A DNA stretch of 64,000 nt, from positions 310,001-374,000 of the forward strand of contig CALSOO010000005.1 in NCBI GenBank assembly GCA_943787985.1, read 5' to 3'. This stretch comes from an uncultured Paracoccaceae bacterium. GTDB lineage: Bacteria > Pseudomonadota > Alphaproteobacteria > Rhodobacterales > Rhodobacteraceae. Positions 50,743 through 61,262 of the stretch are shown here, piece after piece. Under the pieces are notes generated by a model. It had not been told where the DNA came from. It saw only the letters and a list, made by a program, of their open reading frames with translations, and searched no databases. Position numbers and translations under genes: made by a program. Numbering within the stretch: position 1 is the first letter of the stretch; the number at the start of each line of letters is the position of its first letter.

Positions 50743-52278
50743 ATGTTGTACTATGAATTTATTATCGTTTTCTCGGTGGCTATGCTTAGCGCCTTTTTTG
50801 GTGTGTTCTTGATCGGCCCACGAATGGGGACACGACAAACCACTGACATTGACTCTCATTCGTCGGAAGTTTGCTTTTTGTATAAAAACGACGATCTACA
50901 GCACGCCTCTGAACTGGCCAAAAGTGTTGTTGGCCTTGCTGAAACAGACACTGACTGGAAATCGCTGCACACACAGTTGCACAAACGGTTTCAACTTATG
51001 CCTGTCAGCACGACAGAAATCTCTACTACGCCAGTCATAGTCAACGCCACTGATGCCAGCGACAAAGGTTTCGTGCGTCTAACGCGGTCGGGTGAAACGG
51101 TACATGTCGAGATCGTCGAGCCTGGAACATCATCTCCGACGCAAATTCATCAAATCAAATCGTTGGAGGCTGAGCTTGCGACGTTGAGAATGGCAAGCTC
51201 GACGTCCTCACATCCAATGTGGCAGACAAATGACTCCGGTGATGTGCAGTGGTACAATTCAGCTTACGCGTCCTTGTACCAGCGTATTTTCGGTGAAGGA
51301 CCGGACTCGAAACAACCCTTGTTTGAAACATTCGCAATGGCGCGCCAACCATCTGGCCGTACGCGCGCATCTTTGCAACAGAACAACGACGGCGGCCGGC
51401 TTTGGTTTGACGTAAACACCGTCCAATCGGGCACCAAAACGATGTTCCATGCGATGGACATCAATGCAGTCATTCAAGCCGAAGTGGCCCAGCGCAATTT
51501 TGTTCAGACATTGGCAAAAACCTTTGCGCAACTGTCTATTGGCTTGGCGATCTTTGATCGGAATGGGCAGCTTGCTCTTTTCAATCCGGCTCTTGTTGAT
51601 CTTACCGGTCTACAGGCGGAATTTCTGTCTGCGCGACCTGATCTTTTGTCATTTTTCGACCGCCTGCGGGACAACAGAGTGATGCCTGAACCCAAAAACT
51701 ACCACTCTTGGCGACAGGAAATTGCTGATGTGATCGCAGCTGCAACAGACGGACGCTATCAGGAAACCTGGTCACTGGACACGGGGCATACCTACCGCGT
51801 TTCAGGGAGACCACATCCTGACGGAGCCATCGCCTTTTTGATTGAAGACATCAGTGCCGAAGTATCGATGACCCGCAACTACCGCGCAGAGCTTGAGATG
51901 AGCCAGTCCTTGATGGACTCGCTTAACGATGGGCTAGTCGTTTTCTCATCTGCAGGAATTCTGCAATTCTGCAATGCCGCTTACCGCGAAATGTGGAAAC
52001 TTGATCCCGAGAGCTCGTTCGCTGAAGTGACCATCATAGATTCCCTGCGCGATTGGCAGAAACAAAGCCATCCTGATCCCGCATGGGGGGACGTCCGTGA
52101 CTTTGTGTTCAAAGTCGGTGAGCGCGCGCCATGGGACAGCATTGTTGAACGTGACGATGAAAACCGCTTGATTTGCAGCGTTTCGCCTATCGCATCAGGT
52201 GCCACCTTGATCCGTTTTGAAAAGATCGAAGACGCCATTCAACTTCATCCCAACCGGCTCAGCGTTATTCAGGACTGA
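50743..52278 (+). CDS. PAS-domain membrane protein, DivL-like
   Basis: The 511-residue protein has an N-terminal membrane helix (MLYYEFIIVFSVAMLSAFFGVFLI) and three PAS-like regions: near 185-260 (SSHPMWQTNDSGDVQWYNSAYASLY), 275-390 (LAKTFAQLSIGLAIFDRNGQLALFNPALVDLTGL) and 395-490 (SLMDSLNDGLVVFSSAGILQFCNAAYREMW). No histidine kinase core follows. That layout, and the position between regB and tsaE, fit the PAS-only DivL protein of Rhodobacter, which acts on the CckA-ChpT-CtrA phosphorelay. ATG 50743 has GGAAGG upstream; a GTG at 50707 is the alternative. The name rests on layout and remembered synteny. Confidence 0.72.
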   Translation: MLYYEFIIVFSVAMLSAFFGVFLIGPRMGTRQTTDIDSHSSEVCFLYKNDDLQHASELAKSVVGLAETDTDWKSLHTQLHKRFQLMPVSTTEISTTPVIVNATDASDKGFVRLTRSGETVHVEIVEPGTSSPTQIHQIKSLEAELATLRMASSTSSHPMWQTNDSGDVQWYNSAYASLYQRIFGEGPDSKQPLFETFAMARQPSGRTRASLQQNNDGGRLWFDVNTVQSGTKTMFHAMDINAVIQAEVAQRNFVQTLAKTFAQLSIGLAIFDRNGQLALFNPALVDLTGLQAEFLSARPDLLSFFDRLRDNRVMPEPKNYHSWRQEIADVIAAATDGRYQETWSLDTGHTYRVSGRPHPDGAIAFLIEDISAEVSMTRNYRAELEMSQSLMDSLNDGLVVFSSAGILQFCNAAYREMWKLDPESSFAEVTIIDSLRDWQKQSHPDPAWGDVRDFVFKVGERAPWDSIVERDDENRLICSVSPIASGATLIRFEKIEDAIQLHPNRLSVIQD

Positions 52279-52323
52279 CGGCATTTCCCTTGCGGCTCCC
52301 GCCGCTGGCAGTAGTTTAGCGCC

Positions 52324-52794
52324 ATGTCGCGCAAATCACTGATCAAACAGTTCAACACGGAAGATGACACAACCCGTTTTGCACGGGCTCTTGCCAAGCA
52401 CTTGGGTGCCGGGGACGTCATCTTGTTGGAAGGAGATGTTGGTGCCGGCAAAACACATTTTGCGCGCGCAGTGATCAAATCCTTATTGCTTGAGGATGAA
52501 GACGTCCCCTCCCCGACGTTCACATTGGTGCAAACCTACGACACAACCGCAGGCGCCCTTTGGCATACGGACTTGTACCGCCTCAGCTCTGACTTCGAAG
52601 TTGAAGAGTTGGGCTTGGACGAGGCTATGGAAACAGCCGTTTGCCTGATCGAATGGCCCGATCGTTTGGGCCCTCTTTCGCCTGCATCAGCTTTGGTGAT
52701 TATTTTGGAACCGATGGACAACGGACGGCGCATGACGGCATCATGGAACGATCCGAAATGGAACGGCCGTGTTGAAGGGTTTGATGATGCGTGA
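52324..52794 (+). CDS. tsaE: tRNA threonylcarbamoyladenosine biosynthesis ATPase TsaE
   Basis: The 156-residue ATPase has Walker A in LLEGDVGAGKTHFARAVI, the switch region SPTFTLVQTYDT and the Walker B-like IEWPDRLG. It regenerates the TsaB-TsaD complex during t6A synthesis. A small hairpin (GCGGC/GCCGC, 52292-52305) lies before the start. Its end overlaps amgK. Confidence 0.94.
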   Translation: MSRKSLIKQFNTEDDTTRFARALAKHLGAGDVILLEGDVGAGKTHFARAVIKSLLLEDEDVPSPTFTLVQTYDTTAGALWHTDLYRLSSDFEVEELGLDEAMETAVCLIEWPDRLGPLSPASALVIILEPMDNGRRMTASWNDPKWNGRVEGFDDA

Positions 52795-53812
52795 CAGGGA
52801 AGCACTGGCTCAGGAATTTGTTGTGTCCAGCGGATGGGGCGATGCCGTGCGAAAAGTCGTCGCCGGTGATGCGTCCAACAGACGATATGACCGACTGACG
52901 CGACCAGATGGAACGACTACGATCCTGATGGATGCCCCCGTGGACAAAGGGGAAGACGTCAGGCCCTTTGTGAATATCGCAAAACATTTGCGTGACATCG
53001 GGCTAAGTGCGCCAAACATTCTAACCCAAGACCCTAAAAACGGGTTTTTGCTGCTCGAGGACTTGGGGGACGACCTGTTCGCCCGCGTTCTCACGACTGA
53101 TCCCGCAAAGGAGATCGAGCTATACACAGCTGCAACAGATGTGTTGGTTCACCTTCACGCATCCCCGCGCCCGACCCTCGCGCCCTATGACACACAAACG
53201 ATGACACAGATGGCCGCGCTGGCGTATGATTGGTATCTGTTTGGTGCAGCCGGTCAAAAACACGACGCCAAGCGTGATCTTTTTGCGGATGCCTTTTCCT
53301 CTTTGCTAGAGCCGCTCTCACAGGCAAAACAAGTCCTGATCCAACGCGATTTTCATGCAGAAAACCTGCTTTGGCTGCCAGATCGGGAAGGTGTCTCACG
53401 CGTGGGACTACTGGATTTTCAGGACGCAATGTCAGGGCATCCTGCCTATGATCTGGTTTCAATTCTTCAAGATGCACGCCGCGATGTACCCGCACAGATC
53501 GAAGCGCACATGATCGATCATTACACCTCTGCCACGTCCTTTGATGATGCAACTTTTCACAGTGCTTATGCGATGCTTGGAGTTCAGCGCAATTTGCGAA
53601 TTCTGGGCGTCTTTGCCCGTCTTTGCATGCTCAACGGCAAGTCGCACTATGTGGATCTGATCCCGCGCGTCTGGGACCATATTCTGACCAGTTTGCGTAG
53701 CCCTGCGCTTGCTCCTGTTGCCGATATGATTCTGCACGACTTGCCCGCGCCCACCCCTTCCATCCTTACCGAGTTAAAATCAAAATGCGCAACGGTCCCA
53801 CGTCCGTCATGA
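52787..53812 (+). CDS. amgK: cell-wall sugar kinase AmgK (aminoglycoside phosphotransferase family)
   Basis: The 341-residue protein has the phosphotransferase loop LIQRDFHAENLLWL and the metal-binding GLLDFQDAMSGHPAYDLVSI. In Pseudomonas and Caulobacter AmgK phosphorylates N-acetylmuramate at C1 for peptidoglycan recycling that bypasses fosfomycin. ATG 52787 with GAAGGG 7 bases upstream is preferred to 52784. Its overlap with murU supports this role rather than drug resistance. Confidence 0.85.
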   Translation: MRDREALAQEFVVSSGWGDAVRKVVAGDASNRRYDRLTRPDGTTTILMDAPVDKGEDVRPFVNIAKHLRDIGLSAPNILTQDPKNGFLLLEDLGDDLFARVLTTDPAKEIELYTAATDVLVHLHASPRPTLAPYDTQTMTQMAALAYDWYLFGAAGQKHDAKRDLFADAFSSLLEPLSQAKQVLIQRDFHAENLLWLPDREGVSRVGLLDFQDAMSGHPAYDLVSILQDARRDVPAQIEAHMIDHYTSATSFDDATFHSAYAMLGVQRNLRILGVFARLCMLNGKSHYVDLIPRVWDHILTSLRSPALAPVADMILHDLPAPTPSILTELKSKCATVPRPS

Positions 53813-54477
53813 TGTTCGCGGCCGGCTTTGGCACGCGCATGAAACACCTCACACAGCACCAACCCAAGCCGTTGGTTAAAGTCGCTGGAACGGCGCTGAT
53901 TGATCACGCGCTAACGCTTGCGGTCGACATAGAACCAGAGACTATCGTGGCAAATACACACTATTTGCCCCATCTTCTAGAAGAGCACTTGCGCGACGGA
54001 CCCGTGACAACACTGCGCGAAACGCCTGATATTCTGGACACCGGAGGCGGGTTGCGAAACGCATTGCCGTTGCTGGGGTCCGATCCGGTTTTCACAATGA
54101 ATACAGATGCTGTCTGGACGGGGCCAAACCCGCTAAACTGCGCTGCAGCGGCTTGGAACCCAGACAAAATGGACGGGCTTTTGGTGTGCGTTCCCGTCGC
54201 AAACACAACCGGCTATACTGGTGAAGGGGACTTTGCCATGGATCACAACGGTGTCCTCTCCAGAGGCAAAGGCGTGGTATACGGCGGCGTTCAGATCATC
54301 AAAACGAACAAACTCCATGCGGTGACCAAAGATGCGTTTTCTCTGAACCTTCTCTGGGACGAGATGCTGGCACAGGGCCGGTTGTTTGGTGTCCTTCACA
54401 CCGGTGGATGGTGCGACGTAGGGCATCCTGCCGGCGTTGGCCTTGCCGAAGCGATGTTGGAGCGCTCTCATGTTTAA
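53785..54477 (+). CDS. murU: N-acetylmuramate 1-phosphate uridylyltransferase MurU
   Basis: The 230-residue nucleotidyltransferase has the signature FAAGFGTRMKHLTQHQPKPLVKVAG and a metal-binding Asp in FTMNTDAVWTG. It couples MurNAc-1-phosphate to UTP, feeding recycled cell-wall sugar back to synthesis. The ATG at 53785 overlaps amgK; ATG 53809, in an ATGA overlap with the amgK stop, is an alternative that would remove eight residues. It overlaps addB by 8 bases. Confidence 0.86.
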   Translation: MRNGPTSVMMFAAGFGTRMKHLTQHQPKPLVKVAGTALIDHALTLAVDIEPETIVANTHYLPHLLEEHLRDGPVTTLRETPDILDTGGGLRNALPLLGSDPVFTMNTDAVWTGPNPLNCAAAAWNPDKMDGLLVCVPVANTTGYTGEGDFAMDHNGVLSRGKGVVYGGVQIIKTNKLHAVTKDAFSLNLLWDEMLAQGRLFGVLHTGGWCDVGHPAGVGLAEAMLERSHV

Positions 54478-57424
54478 ACAATCAGACACTCCACATATTT
54501 TTGGCGTGGCACCCGGCATCGACTTCCCCAAAGCGCTCGTTGACGGGTTGATCAAGCGCACGCAGGACCAAGACCCCGAAGCATTGGCGCGTGTGGAAAT
54601 CATCGTCAACACACGGCGGATGGCGCGCCGTATGCGCGAGCTTTTTGATCAAGGCCCCTCGCTATTGTTGCCCCGCATCCGCCTGCTCACCGATTTGGAC
54701 GACCTGCTGCCACACGGCGCCTTGCCGCAGCCATTGCCCGGATTGCGCAGACGGCTTGAACTGATCCGCTTGATCTCGGATTTATTAGACCGTCAACCGC
54801 ATCTTGCACCCCGCGCCTCGCTTTACGGATTGGCAGATAGTTTAGCAGGCTTGCTGGATGAAATGCAGGGAGAAGGGGTGCCGCCCAGCGCGATTGAGCA
54901 GCTTGATGTGACGGATCAATCCGGACATTGGGCCAACGCGCAGTCCTTTATCAACATTGCCCAAACTTATGTGCAAATGTCCGACGCGACGCCCGACCCC
55001 GAGGCACGACAACGCAAGACGGTAGAGCTGCTTCAGCACAGTTGGCTGGAAAATCCGCCAACCCACCCTATCATTTTGGCAGGCTCAACCGGATCACGCG
55101 GAACCACCCTGATGTTGATGCAGGCGGTCGCCGGTTTGCCTCAGGGTGCGTTGATCTTGCCAGGGTTTGATACGGACATGCCCGAAAGCGTCTGGGGCAG
55201 CTTGTCTGACGAGTTGACCTCCGAAGACCATCCCCAATTCCGCTTTCGCAAACTTATGCAAATGCTGGACATTCAACGTGGTGACGTTGCCAACTGGGTG
55301 GATACTGCGCCACATGCGCCTGCGCGCAATGCGCTTGTTTCCTTGGCTTTGCGCCCGGCCCCTGTGACCGATGCATGGCTTGATGAAGGACCCGATCTCA
55401 AAGACCTGTCAGGCGCCATGTCAGATGTGACATTGGTTCAGGCAGAGACTCCGCGTGACGAGGCATTGGCCATTGCAATGCGCCTGCGCCGCGCCGCTGA
55501 AGAAGGGCAAACAGCTGCCTTAATCACGCCCGACCGTTTGCTAACACGCCAAGTGTCAGCCGCTTTGGATCGCTGGGATATTCTGCCCGATGACAGCGCA
55601 GGCACGCCATTGCACCTGTCCCCTCCCGGTCGTTTTTTGCGACATGTTGCGGGTCTGTTTGTCAGAAAACTCGACGCAGAAGCCTTGCTTACGCTGCTCA
55701 AGCACCCTTTGACACACAGCGGCTTTGATCGCGGCGCGCATCAGCTCAACACCCAGCTCCTTGAGTTGAGAATGCGCAGGGATGGGCTGCCCTATCCCGA
55801 TCAAAGCACTTTGCGTGTCACTGCTGAAAAAGTGGCGGCCAAAATTGAAAACGCCGAGCCCTTTCTGTCGTGGGCAGCCTGGGTTGGCGAAACGCTCGAA
55901 AACTTGAACACTATTGGTCAACGGCCCTTGATCGACTGGGTGACAACATTGCGTCGGGTCGGTGAAGCCCTTGCATGTGGTCCCGCACACGATGACAGCG
56001 AGCTTTGGAAAAAAGCAGCCGGTCAAAAAGCCTTGGGTGTTTTGGAAAATCTTGACGCAAACGCTGAATTTGGCGGGATGATGTCTGCGTCCGATTTTTC
56101 CGATCTTTTGGGCGCACTCCTTTCTGGCGAAGAGGTTCGCGACCGCGATGCCCCGCACCCGGACATCATGATTTGGGGCACTTTGGAGGCGCGCGTCCAA
56201 GGTGCCGATTTGGTCATTCTTGGCGGTTTGAACGAAGGCGTCTGGCCCGAAGCGCCCAAGCCTGATCCATGGCTGAACAGAGCCCTGCGCAATCAAGCAG
56301 GATTGCTTTTGCCAGAACGACGGATTGGGCTGTCCGCGCATGATTTCCAACAGGCCTTTGCTGCAAAAGAGGTTTGGATCACACGGTCAGTGCGGTCGGA
56401 TGATGCCGAAACAGTGCCATCACGATGGCTCAATCGTATTCAGAACTTGCTGGGCGGATTGCCAGACCAAGGTGGACCAAAAGTCCTCAAAGCAATGGCA
56501 GAACGCGGGGATGCCTGGCTGGCACAAGCCAATGCATTGGAGGCTGTAGAGCCTGTTTCCAAAGCGACACGCCCTTCGCCCTGCCCTCCGAAATCCGCGC
56601 GCCCTCATCGCTTGTCCGTTACAGAAATCAAAAAGCTGATCCGCGATCCTTACGCGATCTATGCCAAACACACGCTCAGACTGAGGCCGCTAAACCCGGT
56701 TGTGCAATCACCTGACGCGCCACTTCGCGGAATTCTCATTCATGACGTCATGGAACAGTTCATTCTGCTGGTTGGCAAAGATGCCCGCGCGCTGACCTCT
56801 GCAACGCTCATGGAAATTGCGCAGACTGTGTTGTTGGAAAATGTGCCATGGCCCGCGGCCCGGGCCCTTTGGTTGGCACGCTTGTCTCGCGTTGCCGATT
56901 GGTTTGTAGCCCAAGAGAAAATTCGCCAACTGGCCGGCACTCCTATCGCTTTTGAAAAAGAAGCACGCGGCGTGTTGGAGTTGGTGGACCTTGGTTTCAC
57001 GCTCATCGGGTTTGCGGATCGCATTGATGCCACACATACCGGCAGCGTCGTGATCTATGACTACAAAACAGGAAAGCCCCCGACAGCACCGCAACAAGCA
57101 AAATTTGAAAAGCAGTTGTTGCTGGAAGCCGCCATGCTGGAAGAAGGCGCGTTTAAGGACATCGGCCCCAGGATGGTTGAAAACGCGTTGTTCATCGGGC
57201 TTGGCAGTACACCTGTCGAGGTCAGCGCGCCATTGTCCAAAGAGCCCTCCGCCAAAGTCCTCGCTGAATTGCGCGAGTTGGTCGCGGCCTATCTGGCTCC
57301 GGATCAAGGATTCACATCCAAACGTATGGAAGTCTCCGACCGGGAAACCGGCGACTATGACCACCTTGCCCGCTTTGGGGAATGGGACGCAACAAATGAC
57401 CCAACCCCGGAGGATTTATCATGA
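54470..57424 (+). CDS. addB: double-strand break repair protein AddB
   Basis: The 984-residue protein starts at ATG 54470 (MFKQSDTPHIFGVAPGIDFPKAL). The N-terminal part is the inactivated helicase-like region of alphaproteobacterial AddB, and the C-terminus has a RecB-like nuclease with a D-YKTG site (VVIYDYKTGKPPTAPQQ). With AddA it resects broken DNA ends and loads RecA. Its stop overlaps addA (ATGA), so the two are made together. Confidence 0.92.
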   Translation: MFKQSDTPHIFGVAPGIDFPKALVDGLIKRTQDQDPEALARVEIIVNTRRMARRMRELFDQGPSLLLPRIRLLTDLDDLLPHGALPQPLPGLRRRLELIRLISDLLDRQPHLAPRASLYGLADSLAGLLDEMQGEGVPPSAIEQLDVTDQSGHWANAQSFINIAQTYVQMSDATPDPEARQRKTVELLQHSWLENPPTHPIILAGSTGSRGTTLMLMQAVAGLPQGALILPGFDTDMPESVWGSLSDELTSEDHPQFRFRKLMQMLDIQRGDVANWVDTAPHAPARNALVSLALRPAPVTDAWLDEGPDLKDLSGAMSDVTLVQAETPRDEALAIAMRLRRAAEEGQTAALITPDRLLTRQVSAALDRWDILPDDSAGTPLHLSPPGRFLRHVAGLFVRKLDAEALLTLLKHPLTHSGFDRGAHQLNTQLLELRMRRDGLPYPDQSTLRVTAEKVAAKIENAEPFLSWAAWVGETLENLNTIGQRPLIDWVTTLRRVGEALACGPAHDDSELWKKAAGQKALGVLENLDANAEFGGMMSASDFSDLLGALLSGEEVRDRDAPHPDIMIWGTLEARVQGADLVILGGLNEGVWPEAPKPDPWLNRALRNQAGLLLPERRIGLSAHDFQQAFAAKEVWITRSVRSDDAETVPSRWLNRIQNLLGGLPDQGGPKVLKAMAERGDAWLAQANALEAVEPVSKATRPSPCPPKSARPHRLSVTEIKKLIRDPYAIYAKHTLRLRPLNPVVQSPDAPLRGILIHDVMEQFILLVGKDARALTSATLMEIAQTVLLENVPWPAARALWLARLSRVADWFVAQEKIRQLAGTPIAFEKEARGVLELVDLGFTLIGFADRIDATHTGSVVIYDYKTGKPPTAPQQAKFEKQLLLEAAMLEEGAFKDIGPRMVENALFIGLGSTPVEVSAPLSKEPSAKVLAELRELVAAYLAPDQGFTSKRMEVSDRETGDYDHLARFGEWDATNDPTPEDLS

Positions 57425-60400
57425 TCCAACGTGATGACGCCACGCAGCGGCAACTGGATGCAGCCGATCCGTCAATGTCCACTTGGTTGGCTGCCAATGC
57501 CGGCTCCGGCAAAACGCGGGTTCTCACCGATCGGGTGGCGCGCTTGTTGCTTGAAGGGGTGCAGCCGCAGCACATCCTGTGTCTGACTTACACAAAGGCC
57601 GCCGCGTCCGAGATGCAAAACCGCCTGTTTCGCAGGCTGGGTGATTGGGCAATGTTGCCTGATGCGAAACTGCGCACAGCACTTGATGAACTGGGCGTGA
57701 CAAAGGCGACCGACAGCAAAGGCTTGCGCAACGCACGCACGCTGTTTGCACGTGCAATTGAATCCCCGGGTGGCTTGAAAATCCAGACCATCCACTCGTT
57801 TTGCGCGTCCTTGTTGCGCCGCTTTCCGTTGGAAGCCGAAGTAAGCCCGCAATTCACCGAAATCGAAGACCGCGCCGCAGACATGTTGCGCGCCGAAATT
57901 GTGGATGAAATGGCCGAAGGGGATGAGGCGCACCTCGTCACGACTTTGGCTCAAAACTACACTGGCGAGGATTTTCTACGCCTGACCGGAGAAATCGTGC
58001 GCAATCGCACGGCGTTTGAAACGAGCGTCACACGCACAGATGTTCTGACGCTGCTGGGCCAGAAACCGGATTTGGATGAAACCGTTTTGGTGTCCGAAAC
58101 GCTCTTGGGCAGTGAGGCACAATTGATTGCGGACCTCACCGCGATCATAGACGCCTCGACAAGCACAAATGACAAAAAGGTCGCGGCCAAGTTAAAGGGT
58201 ATCAGGACATGGGATATGTCTGCTTTGGCCTTATTAGAGTCTTGTTTCCTGACCGGCAGCAGCGCAAAAGAACCCTTCACCGCAAAAATCGGCAGCTTTC
58301 CGACCAAGGCCAATCAAGCATCCGCCGATACACTGATGCCCGCGCTAAACGATTTGATGGCACGCATCGAGCGGTCCCGCGATATGCGGCTCAGCTTGAT
58401 TGCTGCACGGCGCACAGAAGTCCTCAACGCTTTTGCGCGCGCATTCCTGAAACGCTACGAGAGCGCAAAGCTCATGCGCGGCTGGTTGGATTTTGATGAT
58501 CTGATCCTCAAGGCGCGCGGGCTTCTCACGGACGCCAAAGTCGCCGCCTGGGTTCTGTTCCGGATCGACGGCGGCATCGATCACATTCTTGTGGACGAAG
58601 CCCAGGACACCAGCCCCGACCAATGGGATGTTATTCGACGGCTGGCAGAAGAATTTTCCTCAGGCGAGGGCGCGCGCTCCGATGTAGAGCGGACTTTGTT
58701 TGTGGTTGGCGACAAAAAGCAGTCGATCTATTCGTTTCAAGGGGCCGACCCGCGTGAATTTGACCGGATGCAAGCCGAGTTCAAACAAAAGTTCAACGAT
58801 GCTGGCGCCCCGTTTCAGGAAACCACACTCGACTACTCGTTCCGTTCCTCCAGCGCCATTTTACGGCTGGTAGATCAAACATTCGATAACCGGATCGAAG
58901 CAGGTTTCAACAAAGAGAGCCAGCACATCGCCTTTAAGGACAAGCTGCCCGGTCGGGTTGATCTGTGGCCGGTCATCGAGACCATAAACGACAAGGACGA
59001 GCGCGAATGGTACGACCCTGTGGACCGGCGCAGTCAAACGCACCATTCAGTCCTGCTAGCGGATCAGATTGCACAGCACATCAAAACGATGATCGACGAT
59101 GGTCACACTATTCCGGATGATGGCGAGACCAAAGGAGAGTTCATTCGCAGACCCATACGCGCCGGCGACTTCCTAATTCTGGTGCGCAAACGCTCTGGTC
59201 TGTTTGCAGAGATCATTCGCGCCTGCAAAACCTATGAGCTTCCGATCGCTGGCGCCGACCGCCTAAAGGTTGGTGCGGAACTGGCCGTGCGTGATCTAGG
59301 CGCCTTGTTGTCATTTCTTGCCACACCGGATGACAGCCTGTCACTCGCAGCTGCGTTGAAATCACCTTTGTTCGGATGGAGTGAAAAAGAGCTTTTCGAT
59401 CTGGCCCATCCCCGCAAGGAAACGCACCTTTGGCAAAGCTTGCGAGCGCGCCAGGCAGAGTATCGGGAAACAGTCTCTATCTTGCATGATTTGCGCGACA
59501 ACACGGATTTTCTACGACCTTACGACTTGATTGAACGCATCCTGACGCGGCACTTTGGACGGGATCGTTTGGTCGCAAGGTTAGGCACCGAAGTCCAAGA
59601 CGGCATCAACGCACTTCTATCGCAAGCTCTCGCATATGAGCGCAATTCGGTTCCCAGTTTGACGGGGTTTTTGGTTTGGATGAAAACCGATGACCTGAAC
59701 ATCAAACGTCAAATCGACAGCGCGTCCGATCAGATCCGCGTGATGACTGTTCACGGTGCCAAGGGGCTTGAAGCCCCCATTGTCATTCTGCCTGACACGG
59801 CGCGCCGTGATGAAAAGATCAACGATGAGATCATTAAAATGAAAGGCGTGCCTGTTTGGAAGGCCAGCTCCGCCGATACACCGGACGCTATGCATGCGCG
59901 CCTTGACGAGATCAAAGAGGCGCAACGCAATGAGCAACTCCGCCTGCTTTATGTGGCTCTAACCCGTGCTGAAAAGTGGCTGATCGTTGCGGCAGCCGGG
60001 GACTTGGGGAAAGAAGGAAAAAGCTGGTATGACTCGGTTGAAACGGCCATGGAACACGCAGGTGCCACGATGGAAAACGCACCTCATATTGGCCCATTCA
60101 AACGGGTAGAGCACGGCGATTGGACACAAGGAGCGATTGAGGTCAAAGCACCCGTTGTGACCCAAACAAAACCATTAGACCCCATTTTTCAAACACCGGC
60201 CCCAATTCCTCAAACCTCTTCCAAGACGCAGGCCCCGTCAGAACTGGGCGGTGCAAAGGCATTGCCCGGTGCAGATGGGCTGTCCGAAACAGATGCGCTT
60301 GCTTTTGGTACATTGGTTCATTGGCACCTTGAACAGGGTCTCGGGAATATCCCAGTGCAATGCGACGTTCTATCGGATGAGCTTAAGGTCACCGCCCGCA

Positions 60401-60783
60401 CTGAGGCGCGCGCCATTTTGCAAAACCCTGCGTTGGCGCATGTGTTCGGGGACAGCCTGAGCGAAGTCACCGTATCCGCATCAGTGGGCGACATTCGACT
60501 GCACGGTGCAATTGACCGTTTGGTCGTGACACCGGACGTCGTGACCGCCATCGACTTCAAGACAAACAGGGTGATCCCCGAACGGGCAGACGAATGCCCA
60601 TCCGGCATCTTGTTGCAAATGTGGGCGTATGCGGCAGCATTGACGCAGATCTATCCAGACCGGCGGATCGAGACGGCAATCATCTGGACCCGTACTGGCG
60701 AGTTCATGTCACTGCCACACGATCTTGTGTTTCAAGCGGCCAAATCTGCTGGATATCTTGACCTTCCGCCCACGCCTGCCTAG
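57421..60783 (+). CDS. addA: double-strand break repair helicase-nuclease AddA
   Basis: The 1120-residue protein is a UvrD-type helicase with Walker A ([21 protein letters not shown]), Walker B ([15 protein letters not shown]), motif III-like [14 protein letters not shown] and motif [15 protein letters not shown], followed by a C-terminal RecB-type nuclease ([15 protein letters not shown]). Paired with AddB it processes double-strand breaks. Length and order match other Rhodobacterales. Confidence 0.95.
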   Translation: MIQRDDATQRQLDAADPSMSTWLAANAGSGKTRVLTDRVARLLLEGVQPQHILCLTYTKAAASEMQNRLFRRLGDWAMLPDAKLRTALDELGVTKATDSKGLRNARTLFARAIESPGGLKIQTIHSFCASLLRRFPLEAEVSPQFTEIEDRAADMLRAEIVDEMAEGDEAHLVTTLAQNYTGEDFLRLTGEIVRNRTAFETSVTRTDVLTLLGQKPDLDETVLVSETLLGSEAQLIADLTAIIDASTSTNDKKVAAKLKGIRTWDMSALALLESCFLTGSSAKEPFTAKIGSFPTKANQASADTLMPALNDLMARIERSRDMRLSLIAARRTEVLNAFARAFLKRYESAKLMRGWLDFDDLILKARGLLTDAKVAAWVLFRIDGGIDHILVDEAQDTSPDQWDVIRRLAEEFSSGEGARSDVERTLFVVGDKKQSIYSFQGADPREFDRMQAEFKQKFNDAGAPFQETTLDYSFRSSSAILRLVDQTFDNRIEAGFNKESQHIAFKDKLPGRVDLWPVIETINDKDEREWYDPVDRRSQTHHSVLLADQIAQHIKTMIDDGHTIPDDGETKGEFIRRPIRAGDFLILVRKRSGLFAEIIRACKTYELPIAGADRLKVGAELAVRDLGALLSFLATPDDSLSLAAALKSPLFGWSEKELFDLAHPRKETHLWQSLRARQAEYRETVSILHDLRDNTDFLRPYDLIERILTRHFGRDRLVARLGTEVQDGINALLSQALAYERNSVPSLTGFLVWMKTDDLNIKRQIDSASDQIRVMTVHGAKGLEAPIVILPDTARRDEKINDEIIKMKGVPVWKASSADTPDAMHARLDEIKEAQRNEQLRLLYVALTRAEKWLIVAAAGDLGKEGKSWYDSVETAMEHAGATMENAPHIGPFKRVEHGDWTQGAIEVKAPVVTQTKPLDPIFQTPAPIPQTSSKTQAPSELGGAKALPGADGLSETDALAFGTLVHWHLEQGLGNIPVQCDVLSDELKVTARTEARAILQNPALAHVFGDSLSEVTVSASVGDIRLHGAIDRLVVTPDVVTAIDFKTNRVIPERADECPSGILLQMWAYAAALTQIYPDRRIETAIIWTRTGEFMSLPHDLVFQAAKSAGYLDLPPTPA

Positions 60784-60821
60784 GTTCCGCACCTAGAATT
60801 CATCCCGCCAGGAGAACACCA

Positions 60822-61142
60822 ATGGCCACAGTTAACGTTTCAGACGACCAATTCGACGCCGAAGTCAAAAACTCTGACATTCCTGTTGTCGTTGATTTTT
60901 GGGCTGAGTGGTGCGGACCCTGCAAGATGATCGGACCCGCTTTGGAAGAGCTGTCCGAGGAAATGGCCGGTAAGGTTAAAATCGTCAAAGTGAACGTTGA
61001 TGAAAACCCCAACTCTCCTGCGCAACTCGGTGTGCGCGGCATTCCTGCGTTGTTCGTCTTCAAAAACGGCGAAGTCGTCTCCAACATGGCGGGCGCAAAA
61101 CCAAAAGCGGCCCTGCAAAGCTGGATCGAAGATTCCATCTAA
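60822..61142 (+). CDS. trxA: thioredoxin
   Basis: The 106-residue protein has the active site WAEWCGPCK with Cys31 and Cys34, and the cis-proline region [12 protein letters not shown]. It reduces protein disulfides in the cytoplasm using thioredoxin reductase. AGGAGA precedes the ATG. A clear terminator follows the stop. Confidence 0.96.
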   Translation: MATVNVSDDQFDAEVKNSDIPVVVDFWAEWCGPCKMIGPALEELSEEMAGKVKIVKVNVDENPNSPAQLGVRGIPALFVFKNGEVVSNMAGAKPKAALQSWIEDSI

Positions 61143-61164
61143 GGCGGCTCACTTACCAGGAATG

Positions 61165-61189
61165 AGCGCTCCAATCGGGGCGCTTTTTT
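61165..61189 (+). terminator. rho-independent terminator after trxA
   Basis: AGCGCTCC (61165-61172) pairs with GGGGCGCT (61177-61184), 8 bp with one G-U pair and a 4-base loop, then a run of six Ts. It separates the addAB-trxA unit from hslVU. Confidence 0.85.
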
Positions 61190-61207
61190 CGTTTCTGCGC
61201 CCCGCAC

Positions 61208-61236
61208 TTGTCAGGGTTCCGTCAGGACGCCATATA
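61208..61236 (+). promoter_or_regulatory. candidate promoter of hslVU
   Basis: TTGTCA (61208-61213) and CATATA (61231-61236) are 17 bases apart, giving a start near 61243, about 20 bases before the hslV ATG. CTTG with a following CCATATA also resembles alphaproteobacterial heat-shock (RpoH) promoters, which would suit hslVU. Confidence 0.45.
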
Positions 61237-61262
61237 GGTTCAAACCAAATAGGAAGACGCAT

